Positions 46,178 through 58,400 of a stretch of DNA of 64,000 nucleotides are shown here, piece after piece; the stretch's first letter is position 1; each line of letters begins with the position of its first letter. Under the pieces are notes generated by a model that saw only the letters and a list, made by a program, of their open reading frames with translations, was not told where the DNA came from and searched no databases. The stretch lies in contig NC_081409.1 of the NCBI RefSeq assembly GCF_030272615.1, positions 878,361,594-878,425,593 on the forward strand. The letters are read 5' to 3'. Origin of the DNA: Cryptomeria japonica (lineage: Eukaryota > Streptophyta > Pinopsida > Cupressales > Cupressaceae). The position numbers were made by a program, and so were the translations under genes.

Positions 46178-47607
46178 TCAGTGAGTAGAAGATAGGGGTA
46201 GGACCCCTAACTTGCTTCTGAGAAACTCAAAAGTATCCCTTGGCAGTGGCTTTGTGAAGATGTCTGCTATTTTCTCCTTTGAACTGATATATTCCAACAA
46301 AACTTTCTTCTCTTGAACTTCTTCTCTAAGATAATGATACTTCATAGAGATATGTTTTGTCTTAGAGTGCATTACCAGATTCTTTGAAATGTTAATGGCA
46401 CTAGTATTATCACAGAATATAGTTACTGGCTCGGTAACTTACTCATTTATACCTTCCAATAGTTGCTTGATCCATGCTATATTTGTACAATTCAATGCTG
46501 CAATGACATATTCAGCTTCAGCTGTTGATTGTGAAATGCATCCTTGTTTCTTGCTAAGCCAACTTACTAGTCTATCTCTCAAGAAGAAAGCTCCACCACT
46601 TGTGCTTTTCCTGTCATCAATGTTTCCTACCCAATCAACATCAGTATAAACTTTTAAATCAAAATCATTCCTCTTTTCATATACTAAGCCATAGTCTTCA
46701 GTGCCTCTCAGGTATCTGAAAATTCTCTTGATTGTTGTCATATGGGTTTCTTTGGGATCTGTAGAAAATCTTGCAACTATTCCTACTACATGTGCTATAT
46801 CTGGTCTGCTGTGACCAACATATTGTAGCTTTCCAATCATAGATCGGTAAAGTGTCTCATCAACAGATGCAGATTCATCATTCTTTGATAGTTTATAGTT
46901 AGTAGTCATAGGAATACTTACAAGTTTAGAATCCTCCATTTCAAATTTCTTCAAGATTTCCTTTATGTACTTGGATTGAGTAATGAAAATCTCATCTTTC
47001 ATTTGCAGTATTTGTAATCCTATAAAATACTTTATCTCACAGATTAATGACATCTCAAATTCTTTGCACATTTCATTTCCAAAGTTCTTGCATAGAGAAT
47101 CATTTCCATAAAAAATAATATCATCAACAAATATGGTTGAGATCAGTATTCCATTGTCCTCATCATTCTTCATGTAGAAATTGTTGTTTTCACTTGTTCT
47201 TATAAAACCAATCTTGATTAAGTAAGAGTGCAGTCTCTCATACCATGCTCTGGGTGCTTGTTTTAGACCATATAAAGCTTTGTTTAATTTATATACGTGA
47301 TCTTTACTCTTGTCTTCAACAAATCCTTCAGGTTGTTCAATATAAACTTCTTCTTCTAGTATACCAATCAAAAATGCAAATTTAACATCCATTTGATATA
47401 CCTTGAAATTTTTGAAAGCAGTATATGCCAACAATGTCCTTACTCCCTCAAGTCTAGCCACAGGTGCAAAAGTCTCACCATAATCTATTCCTTCTTCTTG
47501 AGCATAACCTTTGCAAACTAGTCTTTCTTTGTTCCAAATGACCTCACCTTTTTCATTTAGCTTGTTTCTAAAAATCCACTTTGTACTGATTACATTTTTG
47601 TCCTTCG
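46178..47607 (-). pseudogene. Copia E reverse transcriptase and RNase H
   Basis: Minus-strand frame 47620-46439. It opens with [14 protein letters not shown] at the edge of LTR F, then [35 protein letters not shown] and the polymerase motif [10 protein letters not shown]. RNase H follows ([26 protein letters not shown]). A stop lies after LLEGINE (46439). RNase H then resumes in frame to 46178 (IADIFTKPLPRD). The enzyme copies element RNA into DNA in cytoplasmic particles. The N-terminal residues beyond KDKNV are cut off by the LTR F insertion and resume at 48793. Confidence 0.9.
47558..47607. repeat. 50 bp direct repeat, left of LTR F
   Basis: Identical to 48744-48793, encoding the [16 protein letters not shown] part of Copia RT on the minus strand. 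Confidence 0.9.
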
Positions 47608-47608
47608 T

Positions 47609-48743
47609 TGTTGGATACAATTGTTTAATTGTGTATTGTCTTTGATGTTACACAAATGTCATATCAGTCTACCGAGCTCAGAATGTTCGGCAAGGCAGTT
47701 AGACAGAGTCTACCGAGCTCAGAATGTTCGGCAAGGCAGTTAGACAGAGTCTACCGAGTTCAGACGGTAAGAGAAGCAAGTCACGGAGTCTACCTAGCAC
47801 TCCAGTATGCTATACCGAGTTCGCAGTCTTTACCGAGTTCAGTCGGTCTTTGAAGAATATGTGAAGGAAAGTCAGTCTTTACCAAGTTCGCAGTACTTAC
47901 CGAGTTCAATCGGTTACCGAAGAATCAGCAGTGTTCACCGAGCATCAGTGAAATGTTTATGCAGCCGACCGAAGCAATATTTATTTATTGAAACTTGTAT
48001 ATGTAGCCGACCTATGTAATATTTATTTTAACTTGTAATTGGGCCAACTTGGTAACCTAAATGATATATATAAGAGATCAAGTTGCGATTTCGAAGTGTG
48101 GTGAAGTATGAAAAGTATGGAAATGTGAAGGAGCAGAAATGTGCGAATTCTGATGAAGGATCAGTGATATCCTTGAGGCGCAGAAAAGATATATGTGATC
48201 AGTAAGGATCTATTGGCTCAGAACAGAGATCTGTATCAGTAAGATAAGTTGTATTTAATTCAGATCACTTCATTGTTGCTTTCTAACCATTGTAGCAGTG
48301 ATACCAAAATCTCTTAACAAAGTTGGTCTAACAACCATTCTTGTAAATCCTCTGACAAGGTGACAATTCGGTTGAATTGTTCTTAAGACCTTTCACAAGG
48401 CCACTCCTAGCAGGGTGATTAAATCCTCTAACAGGGTCACACCTAACAGTGTGTTTTGTAACCTTTAACAGGGTTGGCTCCTAATAGGGCTCACTTCAGA
48501 AGAGTGAAAATCAGTAACTAGTTACATTGGTGGTTTTCCCAAAATTGGGTTTCCACGTTATATCTGGTGTTACTTGTGTTCATGTTATTTGTTTTATGCA
48601 TGTTAATGTTTAATGAACACTGATAAGTTAATTTATTGAGTTTCAGCAGTTTATATTTAAGACATCTAAGGGACTTGTGGATTTATTTTTGTGGTAACTG
48701 ATTCACCCCTCCCCTACTAGTTACTCCATCCATATTTCCAACA
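47609..48743 (+). repeat. Solo LTR F inside Copia E pol
   Basis: Starts TGTTGGATACAATTG and ends CCATATTTCCAACA, opposite in direction to E. U3 has two 41 bp tandem units (47667-47748) and many ACCGAG(T/C)TC motifs. TATA at about 48063 (ATATATATAAG). It has AAATCCTCT(A/G)ACA(A/G)GGT-type repeats (about 48300-48490) and a terminal TGATTCACCCCTCCCC. It is flanked not by a 5 bp duplication but by 50 bp direct repeats. Confidence 0.85.
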
Positions 48744-48793
48744 TAGCTTGTTTCTAAAAATCCACTTTGTACTGATTACATTTTTGTCCTTCG
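48744..48793. repeat. 50 bp direct repeat, right of LTR F
   Basis: Second copy of 47558-47607. It continues into undisturbed Copia E sequence (TCGGTCTTGGGACC). Confidence 0.9.
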
Positions 48794-49012
48794 GTCTTGG
48801 GACCATTGTCCAAGTTTCATTCTTCTTGATTTGATCAATCTCTTCTGTCATAGCATTTACTTAATCTTTATTATTAAATGCCTTTTTTACTATTCTCGGT
48901 TCAAATTCAAATATCAGTCATGTGTTCTGTCTCAGTTTGTTCCTTGTCATTACTGGATCATCCTTATCTCCTATAATCTGACTTGATGCATGATTTCTTT
49001 TGACATATTTGG
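48794..49012 (-). pseudogene. Copia E linker between integrase and RT
   Basis: Minus strand reads SSQIIGDKDDPVMTRNKL and FEPRIVKKAFNNKD, the linker usually found before Copia RT, with a stop after RQNT. Confidence 0.7.
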
Positions 49013-50020
49013 CTAATATAGGATCGGTAGGCTCTGTATGATCTTCTTCATCACTCGGTAACTAGATATTATCTTCATTTTCTTCAGTAACTTTCTCGGT
49101 TGAACATAAACAAATTCTTCATAATTTTCTAGTTCTTTGGAATTTCCTTCATCATTTCTTTCTGCAAATTCATCAATTTTCACATTTGCACTTTCTACTC
49201 TTTTGTTAGATGATTTGACCAGACATTTAAATGCTTTACTTCTAGAAGAATAACCAAGAAATGTTCCTTCCTCACTTTTCTGATCAAACTTTCCATTTTT
49301 GTCATCTTTGTGAACATAACATCTACTTCCAAAGATTTTAAAATAACTTACATTAGGTTTCTTGTCATACCAGATTTCATATGGTGTCTTGATAGTTGCT
49401 TTCTTCAGTTGTACTCGGTTCAGGGTGTAAACAGTAGTGTTGATTGCTTCTCTCCAAAATGTTTGAGGTACCCTCTTTTCTATCATCAGGGTTCTATCAC
49501 AATCTACAATTGATTTGTTTCTTCTCTCAGCTATCCCATTTTGCTGAGGTGTTCTCAGTGCAGACACTTGCCTTTTTATACCATGATCATTGCAAAGTAA
49601 GTTAAATTCATCAGAAGTGAATTCTCCTCCTCTATCAGATCTAAGACATTTCAGTTGTCTTCCTGTTTCATTTTCAACTCTTGCCTTGTACCATTTAAAC
49701 ATTTGAAAAGCTTCTGATTTTTCTTTTAAAAACATAACTGACATCATCCTTGAGTAATCATCCACAAATAATATGAAGTATTTGTCACCATAATAACTTT
49801 GAACTTTCATGGGACCACAAAGATGAGTGTGTACTAGATCTAAAATTCCTTTAGAAGTGTAGGACTTACTTGTAAAGCTTGATCTTGTCATCTTACCCAT
49901 CTGGCATCCTCGGCACGTAGCATTCTCAAGTTTTTCTAGGCTCAGTAGACCTCTTACTCAGTGCTTCTTACTTATTTTGATCAGATTATCAAAATTTACA
50001 TGACAAAACCTTTTATGCCA
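49013..50020 (-). pseudogene. Copia E integrase
   Basis: The main frame runs 49900-49013. The GAG-pre-integrase end is in 50020-49900, with a damaged HRRF-type segment. Then come LVHTHLCGPM, VDDYSRMMS, the RSDRGGEF and PQQNGIAERRN blocks of the D,D-35-E core, TPYEIWY, SYFKIFGSRCYVH and EEGTFLGYS. It inserts element DNA into chromosomes in the nucleus. Breaks at the 5' side (about 50018 and 49905) leave it inactive. Confidence 0.88.
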
Positions 50021-50476
50021 TCACCAGGTATCTTCTATTTTTGCATATAGACCTTTGTTCTGAGTTGAGTCAAGATGAAATGTATTACCTTTTGTTTGTG
50101 TCCTGGTAGCAACCATCTTTCCATGTTTGTCATGAACTTTGACACATCCCTTCTGGAATTCTATTTGGTATCCTGTATTGTTTAGTCGTGTTATACTCAA
50201 CAAATTGTATTTCAAACCTTCAACCCAGTATACATCCTCACATTTAGCATTGTCAAGAACTGTTATAAATCCTTTACCTTTCACTGGACATGGTGCATCA
50301 TTACCAAATCTTACATATCCTCCATCATAATCTTCTAATTTAACAAACTTGTGTTTATCACCTATCATGTGATGTGAGCATCCACTGTCTATGATCCAAG
50401 AATCATTATTATTTATGTGAGATATTAGGGTTTTTTCTTCATACCTTTCTTCATCTAATCCATCTTTAATAGCCAC
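50021..50476 (-). pseudogene. Copia E protease
   Basis: SWIIDSGCSHHMIGD gives the retropepsin D-S-G with the Cys-His typical of Copia, followed by YVRFGND, VKGKG, VYWVEGLKYNLLSI and then the GAG-pre-integrase start. The frame ends at a stop after EDTW. It processes the polyprotein. It is separated from gag by a stop or shift at about 50480-50572. Confidence 0.85.
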
Positions 50477-50572
50477 ATAAACAACTTCCTCTGTATCAGT
50501 TTCATCAGATTTATCATCCTTGGATTCCTCATCAACTACTAGGCATGTCTTTCTGTCTCTCCTTCTAAAGTC

Positions 50573-51535
50573 TCAGTGTCCTCTGTAGTGATTGTCTTTA
50601 TGTCTGTCTTCTCGGTATTCTCTCTTCTCACTAGATTCTTTGCCAGGGCAGTTAGAAGCCATATGTCCTATTTTATCACAATTGAAACATTTTAAAGGTA
50701 GCTTTCCTTTATACTTACCTTTGCCTCTTGGTAACCTTATGGCCAATAGTGCTTCAAACTCTTCTTTCTTTCTGATCTCCTCATACAGTTTGTGTTCTTC
50801 CATGTTTTTATGAAATCTCTCACTTGGTCCACTGTGATTTCCTTTAGAATACTTATTCATTCTATCATTATAGTCATCAGATTCACCAATATGAAAAGAA
50901 CTGAATGCAGATTCTACTTTATTTACCGAAGACCCACTATTATCAAAATTACTTAACTCAAATGCATGTAGCTTACCAATAGTGGCATCCAAAGAGACTG
51001 GCATGTTTGGTACAGACCTTAATTCATTGATTGCAGAGACTCGAATGGCATAAGCAGGTAGAAGGGTTCTCAACAACTTACTTGTTACATCCTTTTCTTC
51101 AATAGTTCCTCCTGCTCCTTTAATTTGATTGACAATTTCCTTTAACCTTGTATTGTGTTGGGTTATGTTCTCACCTTCATTCATTCTCATGGATTCAAGT
51201 TGTCCTCTTAGACTATCTACTTTTTCTCTTTGGACATGCCCATCACCGCCATATACAGATATGAGCTTGGTCCACATTTCTTTTGCATCATTACAGCCTT
51301 CTAGATCATTAAACTCTAAGTCGATCAATGCTGATGTTATTTCAATCATAGCTTGAATATGTTCTTGCTTTGCCTTTATCTCTTCCAAGGTCATCGGGTT
51401 GGTGCTAGGTGCTATGTAATCATTCTCCAAATAATATGTTGCATATTCTCCAATTCCTGATAAGTGCAGCTTCATCCTTTTCTGCCATGTGGAGAAACTT
51501 GACTTGTTCAGCTTTGATGCATCCCTTTTATACAT
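50573..51535 (-). pseudogene. Copia E gag
   Basis: 320 codons. A UBN2-type Copia gag core (FSTWQKRMKLHL, AKEMWTKLISVYGG, VDSLRGQLESMRM, ITQHNTRLKEIV, LLRTLLPAY) is followed by one zinc knuckle CFNCDKIGHMASNC (about 50640-50682) and a charged tail ending in a stop where gag-pol should continue. It starts 50 bp from the primer site. It forms the particle shell and binds RNA. This piece is intact by itself, but the polyprotein is broken. Confidence 0.85.
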
Positions 51536-51585
51536 CTTCAGATCTTTGCCTCAAGTACCTTTAAAATTTTCTTCTAGAGTCCACA

Positions 51586-51599
51586 GCTCTGATACCAAT
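51586..51599 (-). promoter_or_regulatory. Primer-binding site of Copia E
   Basis: Minus strand ATTGGTATCAGAGC, an exact complement to the usual initiator-Met tRNA end used by Copia elements. It lies right beside the LTR end at 51600. Confidence 0.85.
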
Positions 51600-53108
51600 T
51601 GTAAAGCTCTGATGCTAATAGTAAACAAGATGAGAGGGGGGGTGAATCATACAAAATTAATCTTCAATATATTCAACAGATTCAACCTCGATAGCTTATA
51701 CTTCAGAATACATAACCAAAACTATAAAACATTCAAACTCATGAACAGATAACATCACAATACATATAACACCAGATTTAATGTGGAAACCCAAATAGGG
51801 AAAAACCACTGTGGGATTTTAGACCCACTAAGAAATATACCCTTCTAGAGTATGCTCGGTTAAAAGCAAATCCTGTTAAAGATTACAAACACATTGGTAG
51901 ATGTGACCCGGTTAAGGGATTTCCCTCAGACTTGTTAAAGTCTTGCACTTTGTTAGAAGTGGCCTTGTCAAAGGATTTCAAACACTCATTTAGAATGTTA
52001 CCTTGCTAGAGGGTTTACAAATAAGACTGTTAGGTCCACTCGGTTAAGAAATTTCCTGTCACTTACAAAATAAACAACAGTAATAAAATATATCTGTAAC
52101 TTCACATCTAAAATGCTAAAGAAGATTCTTATTTGCTCAAAACAATCTTGTCATAAGACTTACCTAATCCCTTGATAGGCTTGTTGGGCTTCTCGATCTG
52201 TTCTTCAATCAAATCTTCAAGCTTCCGAGCTCGGTAAACAATCTTGTAGCATCACTATGCATACATTTTCCATGTAGTGTTTATCAACAATTCCTTATTT
52301 ATAAACAATTTCTGACCGCTTAATCTCCTTGATCACATTTCCCATGATCAATCTTAGCCATTAGATCATCAAACTTGACTAGGTTCAATGTATCCTTCAT
52401 TCTGAAAACATTTTACCTCACCTTGGAACTTGCATTCCTTCCTAGGAACTTGTGCTAAGTAATTGCAGTTCCATCTGTGTTGTAGATCTTCCTCCTATAT
52501 TTTCATTGTTGTAGATTCTTAACAAACTTCTTACGCGACAAACCGATCATTTATTCATCTCCAGCTCATCAGTATCCTTCATTAAATAATGTTTTTATCC
52601 ATCCAATGTGATTTATTATAACTCGGTTGTTACTCGGTTAATACTGAACTTCGTTCGGTAGAAATTTTGCCTTCGTTAACCGATATCGATAACCTTAGGG
52701 TTTACCAACTAGGTACCTTAGGGTTTACCAACTAGGTTCCTTGCTTGGTGACATAATACAGTATTAAACTTATAATCAACAACATGTGTAGGATATCAAA
52801 ACAATCAAAACAACATGATCTCATCATTGTCTAACTTGGTAATAGTTGCCCATTAAATAACTTATATCTCCCCTTTATTATCACATTCTTTCTGTGTCAC
52901 TTACCAGCCTCCTAATACTCATCAACACATACTTCTCAAGATATGGCAACATCATATTGAATCAGTAAATCAATTTCTTGACATCAATGACAAAATAATA
53001 TTATTAAGATAGTAATCATCCTTCTTTAGTTATATCAACAATCTCCAACAACCTTCTCAATATCCTTATTGAAATGCCAATAATCTCCTTTATATTTTAA
53101 TGCCAACA
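51600..53108 (-). repeat. 5' LTR of Copia E
   Basis: Matches 44274-45738. It is 44 bp longer, partly through a tandem duplication of ACCTTAGGGTTTACCAACTA at about 52691-52735. Promoter TATA on the minus strand at about 52285-52296. Confidence 0.85.
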
Positions 53109-53947
53109 GGTTAATCACCAACCAAATCTAAAAAGTGGAGAAAAATCATAAACATGGTCAAACAATACCCTCATAGAAAATGTGCCTTTATCTATAGCAT
53201 AGAAATGCATGAGTACCTGAGATGGAAAGATTGAAAGTCACAAAAGATATGAATGTTAGAGACACGGTTGTTGTTGCACCAAAAGTTCAACCAATTAATG
53301 CCTAGTAAAACTATGAGATTTGATGAATCCATGAGAGGCAATTAAGACATGTTGCAAACCTGAGCACTATGTTGCACAACACAAGGAGACCAAGCACGTG
53401 CACATTGCAAAAACCCCCCCTAGCATTGTTGAATATCCCTGACAACTGAGAGTGGGGGGTGAATCAATTGTACATTAAAATTTTATTTTACCTTTCCCAC
53501 AGAAACAAATTCAGTAAACTAATCTTTGATTACTTAACCATGAGTAGATATAAACTTGAAAGATCATACACATGAAACACCAAATATGACATGGAAAACC
53601 CAAGAAGGGAAAAACCATGAAGAATATTAGTTCTCAATATGAAAACACATGTTAGGGTGTGATGTAGAGGAAGGACTAAACCAATTATAATAAATTCTCT
53701 TCAATATTCAATTCATACAATAGATGCAAGTCTAGGGCTACACTCCTAGACCTCCAACACTAGGTATGTTTCAGTACTCTTTAAGTACACTTACATGTGA
53801 CACCAAAATCAAGTTTTCCACCCTATATTATAATTCTAGTTCCCAAGGATAACTTTATCTCTTGTTCTTTGCAATACAACCCTACAAGGATACCACATTC
53901 CAACACTTGAAAAATAAAAAAGATCTTCCCGTTCATGGACTAAGGGT
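53109..53947. other. Spacer with a partial Copia-type LTR
   Basis: No gene. From about 53427 the sequence TGTTGAATATCCCTGACAACTGAGAG, then GGGGGGTGAATC and, at about 53588, ATGACATGGAAAACCCAAG repeat the opening of the D/E/G LTRs. This is a minus-strand LTR fragment. Its left end may be complete, and its right part is cut off near element G. Confidence 0.5.
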
Positions 53948-53952
53948 CATGT

Positions 53953-55103
53953 TGTTAGGCCCAATATGGAAAACTAATGTACTGAGAGGGGAGGGGTGAA
54001 TCAGTACTCCAAAACTTTTCTTGAATAATAACTTTACTGTTATGCATAAACAGAATAGTGTAGTAACATAAAATAAAGTTAAAACAAATAGATAACAATC
54101 ATACATGATTCACTCCATAACACATATATTTTGGTTACACAGAAACTCTTGGTTAGAGAGAAAAATTGCGATGGGGATGGCACCCACAACTTCATTACTG
54201 CAATAATAAAGAGTGCTCGGTTAGAGCTACATATTAGCTATTTCTGATAGCTTACCCTGTTAGGAGTAACAAGATCTGTTAGATCTACCTTGCTAAAGGA
54301 TTTTACAACACTTAATCTAAATGTTGCACCTGGTTAGAGGCTTTACAATTTATAGACTTGATTAGAGTCTTTTACCTTGTTAAAGGTTTCTCTTTCTACT
54401 TCACAATATTACAATAAAATCATTACAAATATCTGCAACTTTACATCTGAAATGTTATAGTAGATTCTATGTGCTCAAAATAGATTACCTTGCTTATAGC
54501 ATACCTCGATAACCCATATAGTAACTTGGTAAACCCTTATGTTTACTCTGTTCTTCGACTATTCTCTGAAAACCTTCTCGGTGACCTCTGTGTCTCTATA
54601 ACAGTCTTCTTACACTCATGTACACACCCTTAACTCATGTTGTATAAATAGATCTCTTAAGACGATGATCCAATTTATTGCTTCGATCTTACAAATATGA
54701 TTCCTCGAATGAATAACTATACAAAATATTTCATTGGTTAGATTGATCTCGAAATCATACACAATCTTCTGGTGCAATTTCCAATGTGATAGCGGTTAGA
54801 TGTGCCTTGATCTTGTAACATGTTTTCATATGCATGTCCAGGTTCAATGAATCTGGTAACATGTTTCACTTGATGTATATCAACTCGGTGTGTCATCTTT
54901 GCTGCTCAGTAGACATAAAAAGATACTCGGTAGACAGCTCGGTGTATACTGCGTTCTGTGACTGCTTTCCTCTGTAACCGACTAGACTGTGCATACCGAC
55001 TTCTCTGTGTATACCAACTGCATGATTCGGTAGTGTTAACCAACTAGAGTATATAGTATGACTTTGAATATAAGAACTAATGGCAATTTTATAAGTAGTA
55101 AAA
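53953..55103 (-). repeat. 3' LTR of element G
   Basis: Colinear with 60778-61919. It has GGGGTGAATCAGTAC at the outer end, the TTGTTA/GGATTT array (about 54200-54395), TATA at about 54640-54652 and many CTCGGT motifs (54870-55030). Confidence 0.85.
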
Positions 55104-55120
55104 ATCTCCCCTTTTGACAT
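55104..55120 (-). promoter_or_regulatory. Polypurine tract of element G
   Basis: Minus strand TCAAAAGGGGAGAT adjacent to the LTR, similar to D and E (CCAAAGGGGGAGAT). Confidence 0.65.
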
Positions 55121-55456
55121 TAGTTGAGATGTTTGACAAAAACTACTTTCAAAGTCATAACTCAAAAATCTATATACTTTGCAAAATGACTATACTTGAT
55201 AGTATATACAATAGTCAATGAAATAGTATATTCAAATATACTCCCCTTATCATTATACTGTACATAACTCTGATTTTGCATGCTTGGTTATGTGCTTGTG
55301 TGCTCTGCTTACTGTCCTTGGATACTCTGCATACTCTGCTCGGTATACTCCCCTTGTATACAATACTCTAAATACTATATCAAAACTGTATCACCAAAAT
55401 TGTATCACTCCCCAAATATATCGTATCACTCCCCCTTTTTGACATACATCAAAAAC

Positions 55457-58400
55457 TTAATTTCCATCCGAGGGTGGTAACTGGTCAAAAATGGATTTGT
55501 ACCTTTTTTGGGCGTCGGTGAGAGCGATAGAGAGTACATCTTTTACACTTTCCATTAAAGAATTTTGTGCTTGAATATCAGCCAATAGTGATATTAAGCC
55601 ATCAAGAGTGCTTCCCTCTTGTGTAGTAGATAGGTGTGTGGCTCGATTAATCTATTCTTGAACTGATGAAAGATGAGGAAGGAATAATGTCTGGAGTGTC
55701 ATTATATCCATCCTGATCTTATGTTCTTCATTTCTTAGTTCTAATTGTTGAGCCATGAGCTGTTGAAGCTTGGTATAAAAATTTTGAACTGAATTGGGCT
55801 CTGGGGTCAACTTATTTGAGAGATCAGTGATCTCTTTCTCAATTGCATCAATTTTATTCTTAATGTCTTTAATGAATATAGAAAATGTACAGAGTTTCTG
55901 AAATAAATAAAGAATGTGCTTGAGTTGAGGGGACAACTCAGCAATGAATTTGACAAGTTTGACTTTGCCAATAGCTAGAGCTTTTTGTACCTCTTCTATC
56001 ATTTTTGCAGTAAGCTCCTTGTCTTCTAGCTTGTTCAAATACTCAGATGCATCAACTCTGGATGTTTCTATTTGATTAAGGAGTTCATCCAGTTGAATGT
56101 GGATGGGTGCATCGTTTGACACTGTAGTTGTAGGTAGCATATCCGATAGCAGTGTCTTCACCTTCTGAAGTACTTTATTCTTCTTTTATATGGCCATCTA
56201 TTTTTCTTGTTCAGCCTTTGCTTTGCATAGTTCACCAAATTCAATGAGTGCTTACCCCTTTAATTTTGATATATCCACATTGGGAACACTATTGGTTTAG
56301 ATAAATCAACTTTGAAACTATGCTTTTTCACTTTCTTCTCTTTACCTTTGGTCGGTTGGACCAAGACAATAGCTTGAGAGGCTTGCTGACCCTCGGTAGG
56401 TTGCTCGATAGAGGCAACACTTTGGTCGGTTCTTGTAGCCGCTGTGGTATCTTTTGGTGTCTCAGTACTGGGTATCTCAGCTGCTACATTTTTAGTGCTT
56501 GAGAGGTCTGTTCTAGAGTAGTATCTTCTCCTATTGTAGACTTGTGACCTTCGGTGCCTTGTGATGTATCCTAAGGAGCTTCGGTAAAAACAGGTTGAGT
56601 GATCAGTGGATAAGGCTGAACTTGTTCTAATACGGATTCACTAGATACAAGTTTTGCATAAGTAGTGTCTTCTATCATTTCCTGCTCTGGTTCCTCAGTA
56701 TCCATGACATCTTCATCTATTTGAATAGTGTCAGTCGGGTCTTGTTTGGTAGCATCAGGATCGTGCTCGGTGACATCAATGATTTCAACTGTAGATTGTT
56801 CACCGGCATCCTTTATTTTGAAGATTTCCTACCATTTTGCTTTTGTCTCATTTTCTACGTCAATATATAGCCCATTCATCAATTTTAAGGCTCTCTATTT
56901 GACAAGAAATTTTGAATTATAGGTTGTCAAATGTTCCTTTATTTCTGCTACAGACATATCAAGAAATAGATGGACTTCACTTCTTTCTCTGATTTGTTTC
57001 TCTAAGTCCATTGCATACTTCCACCTATTATAAATATGCAAGTAAAGTTCATTTGGAAGTGACTTTACTAGTTCCAATGAAGCTAACCGGAACTTTAGAA
57101 GTGTGCAAATGACAGCTTCTTCAATTTGTCTCTTCTCATCATTATTTCTAGTTTCATACTTGACATATCTAAAGGAACCAAATCCGCCATATTCTTTCAG
57201 ATTGGCACAAAAGTTTTCAACACTATGTATATTTACCTTCTTGCTCTTGACAATCTGGAATCTGTTTGCATCTTTAGATTCTATATCACTAGACTCTTTT
57301 GCCAAAATGAGTCTTCGAGTAGATTTCTTGTAGGTCTTGGTTACCTTGGGAGTAGTAACACTCTTTATTTCTTACTTGGTGATGCAGCCGATGCTCTAGT
57401 GTTAGGTCTCTTTGTTGGAGGAGTCGGTAGGGCCTTTGAAGTGTCCTATTTCTTTCTTTTTAACACTTTACCCTTAGGCAATTCAGTGCTCAATGCTATA
57501 GCTGCCTCTTGAGCTTCTGATTCCTCTTCGGTGATGGCAAGAGTGCCTTTGATATGTGTGGAGGAAGAATCTTCTCCAAATTTCTCCGTTAAAACCTTTA
57601 TCATCTTTGTTGCTTTCCTTGTAGCTTTGGGTACTACAATGCTCATTTTTACTTTTCCCTTCACTTCTTCATAGGTTCCATACCTCAGCTCGGTAGCATG
57701 CCTTGGTAATGTAAAAAATGCATCAATTTTTTTTTGTGTGATGTCAAAGTCAATCTCATAACCCATAGGTGGCAAATATTGAGTTCTTGGTTCCACAGAA
57801 TTCACATAACAGTAGTCAGTGTCTACCTCAAAGCATATATCATTTGTATACTTCCCCACTAGTTGGGGTGGAATTCGGTACCTGTTGTGCATCTTCTCTT
57901 GAAATTTACTGAAATAATCATCCTTTATGTCATTGAAATTATCACCTAGCTTCTTGATAAAGTCATTAATCTAATGGGTGATTGGACGGTGTAGCTCCCA
58001 AACTACTTTACCTACTGATGCAAAGAATTTTTCAAAGTAGAAAAAAATGCATAGAAGAAATGAACCAAACTTTAGAGTATTTGCCGAGTTGTTCTTCTTC
58101 AGCTTCCTTATTGTGTTCAGATTCTCAAATATGTTCTTCAATAACACTTCACATAAATCAACTTTCATTCCCTTTTTCACAATTTTATAAGCTAAGTCAA
58201 CTGCTACACAAGGTACATTGTTTTCCCTTGCTGATTGGAAGAAATAGTAACCAATTACTCTAATAGCAAACTTAAGTTCTACATCAGTGACATTGTTCAA
58301 TTTTAGTCCTCTGTAATCAGATTCTACTCCAGTTAAACTGATCAATTCCTTCTATGATATCATCTTTTGAGCTTGTGCATGATCATAGATAGGATAACCG

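Larger units (their letters stand above)
44274..53108 (-). mobile_element. Copia E: near-complete Ty1/copia element
   Basis: LTRs 44274-45738 and 51600-53108, target duplication GGTTA at 44269-44273 and 53109-53113, initiator-Met-type primer site at 51586-51599, and polypurine tract at 45739-45752. Gag, protease, integrase, RT and RNase H run right to left. It is disabled by stops and by solo LTR F inside pol (47609-48743). Confidence 0.92.

Noticed and set aside
47609-48743. LTR F as the true 5' LTR of another internal element in this window
   Set aside because: No primer site or purine tract abuts it, and Copia E sequence lies on both sides.
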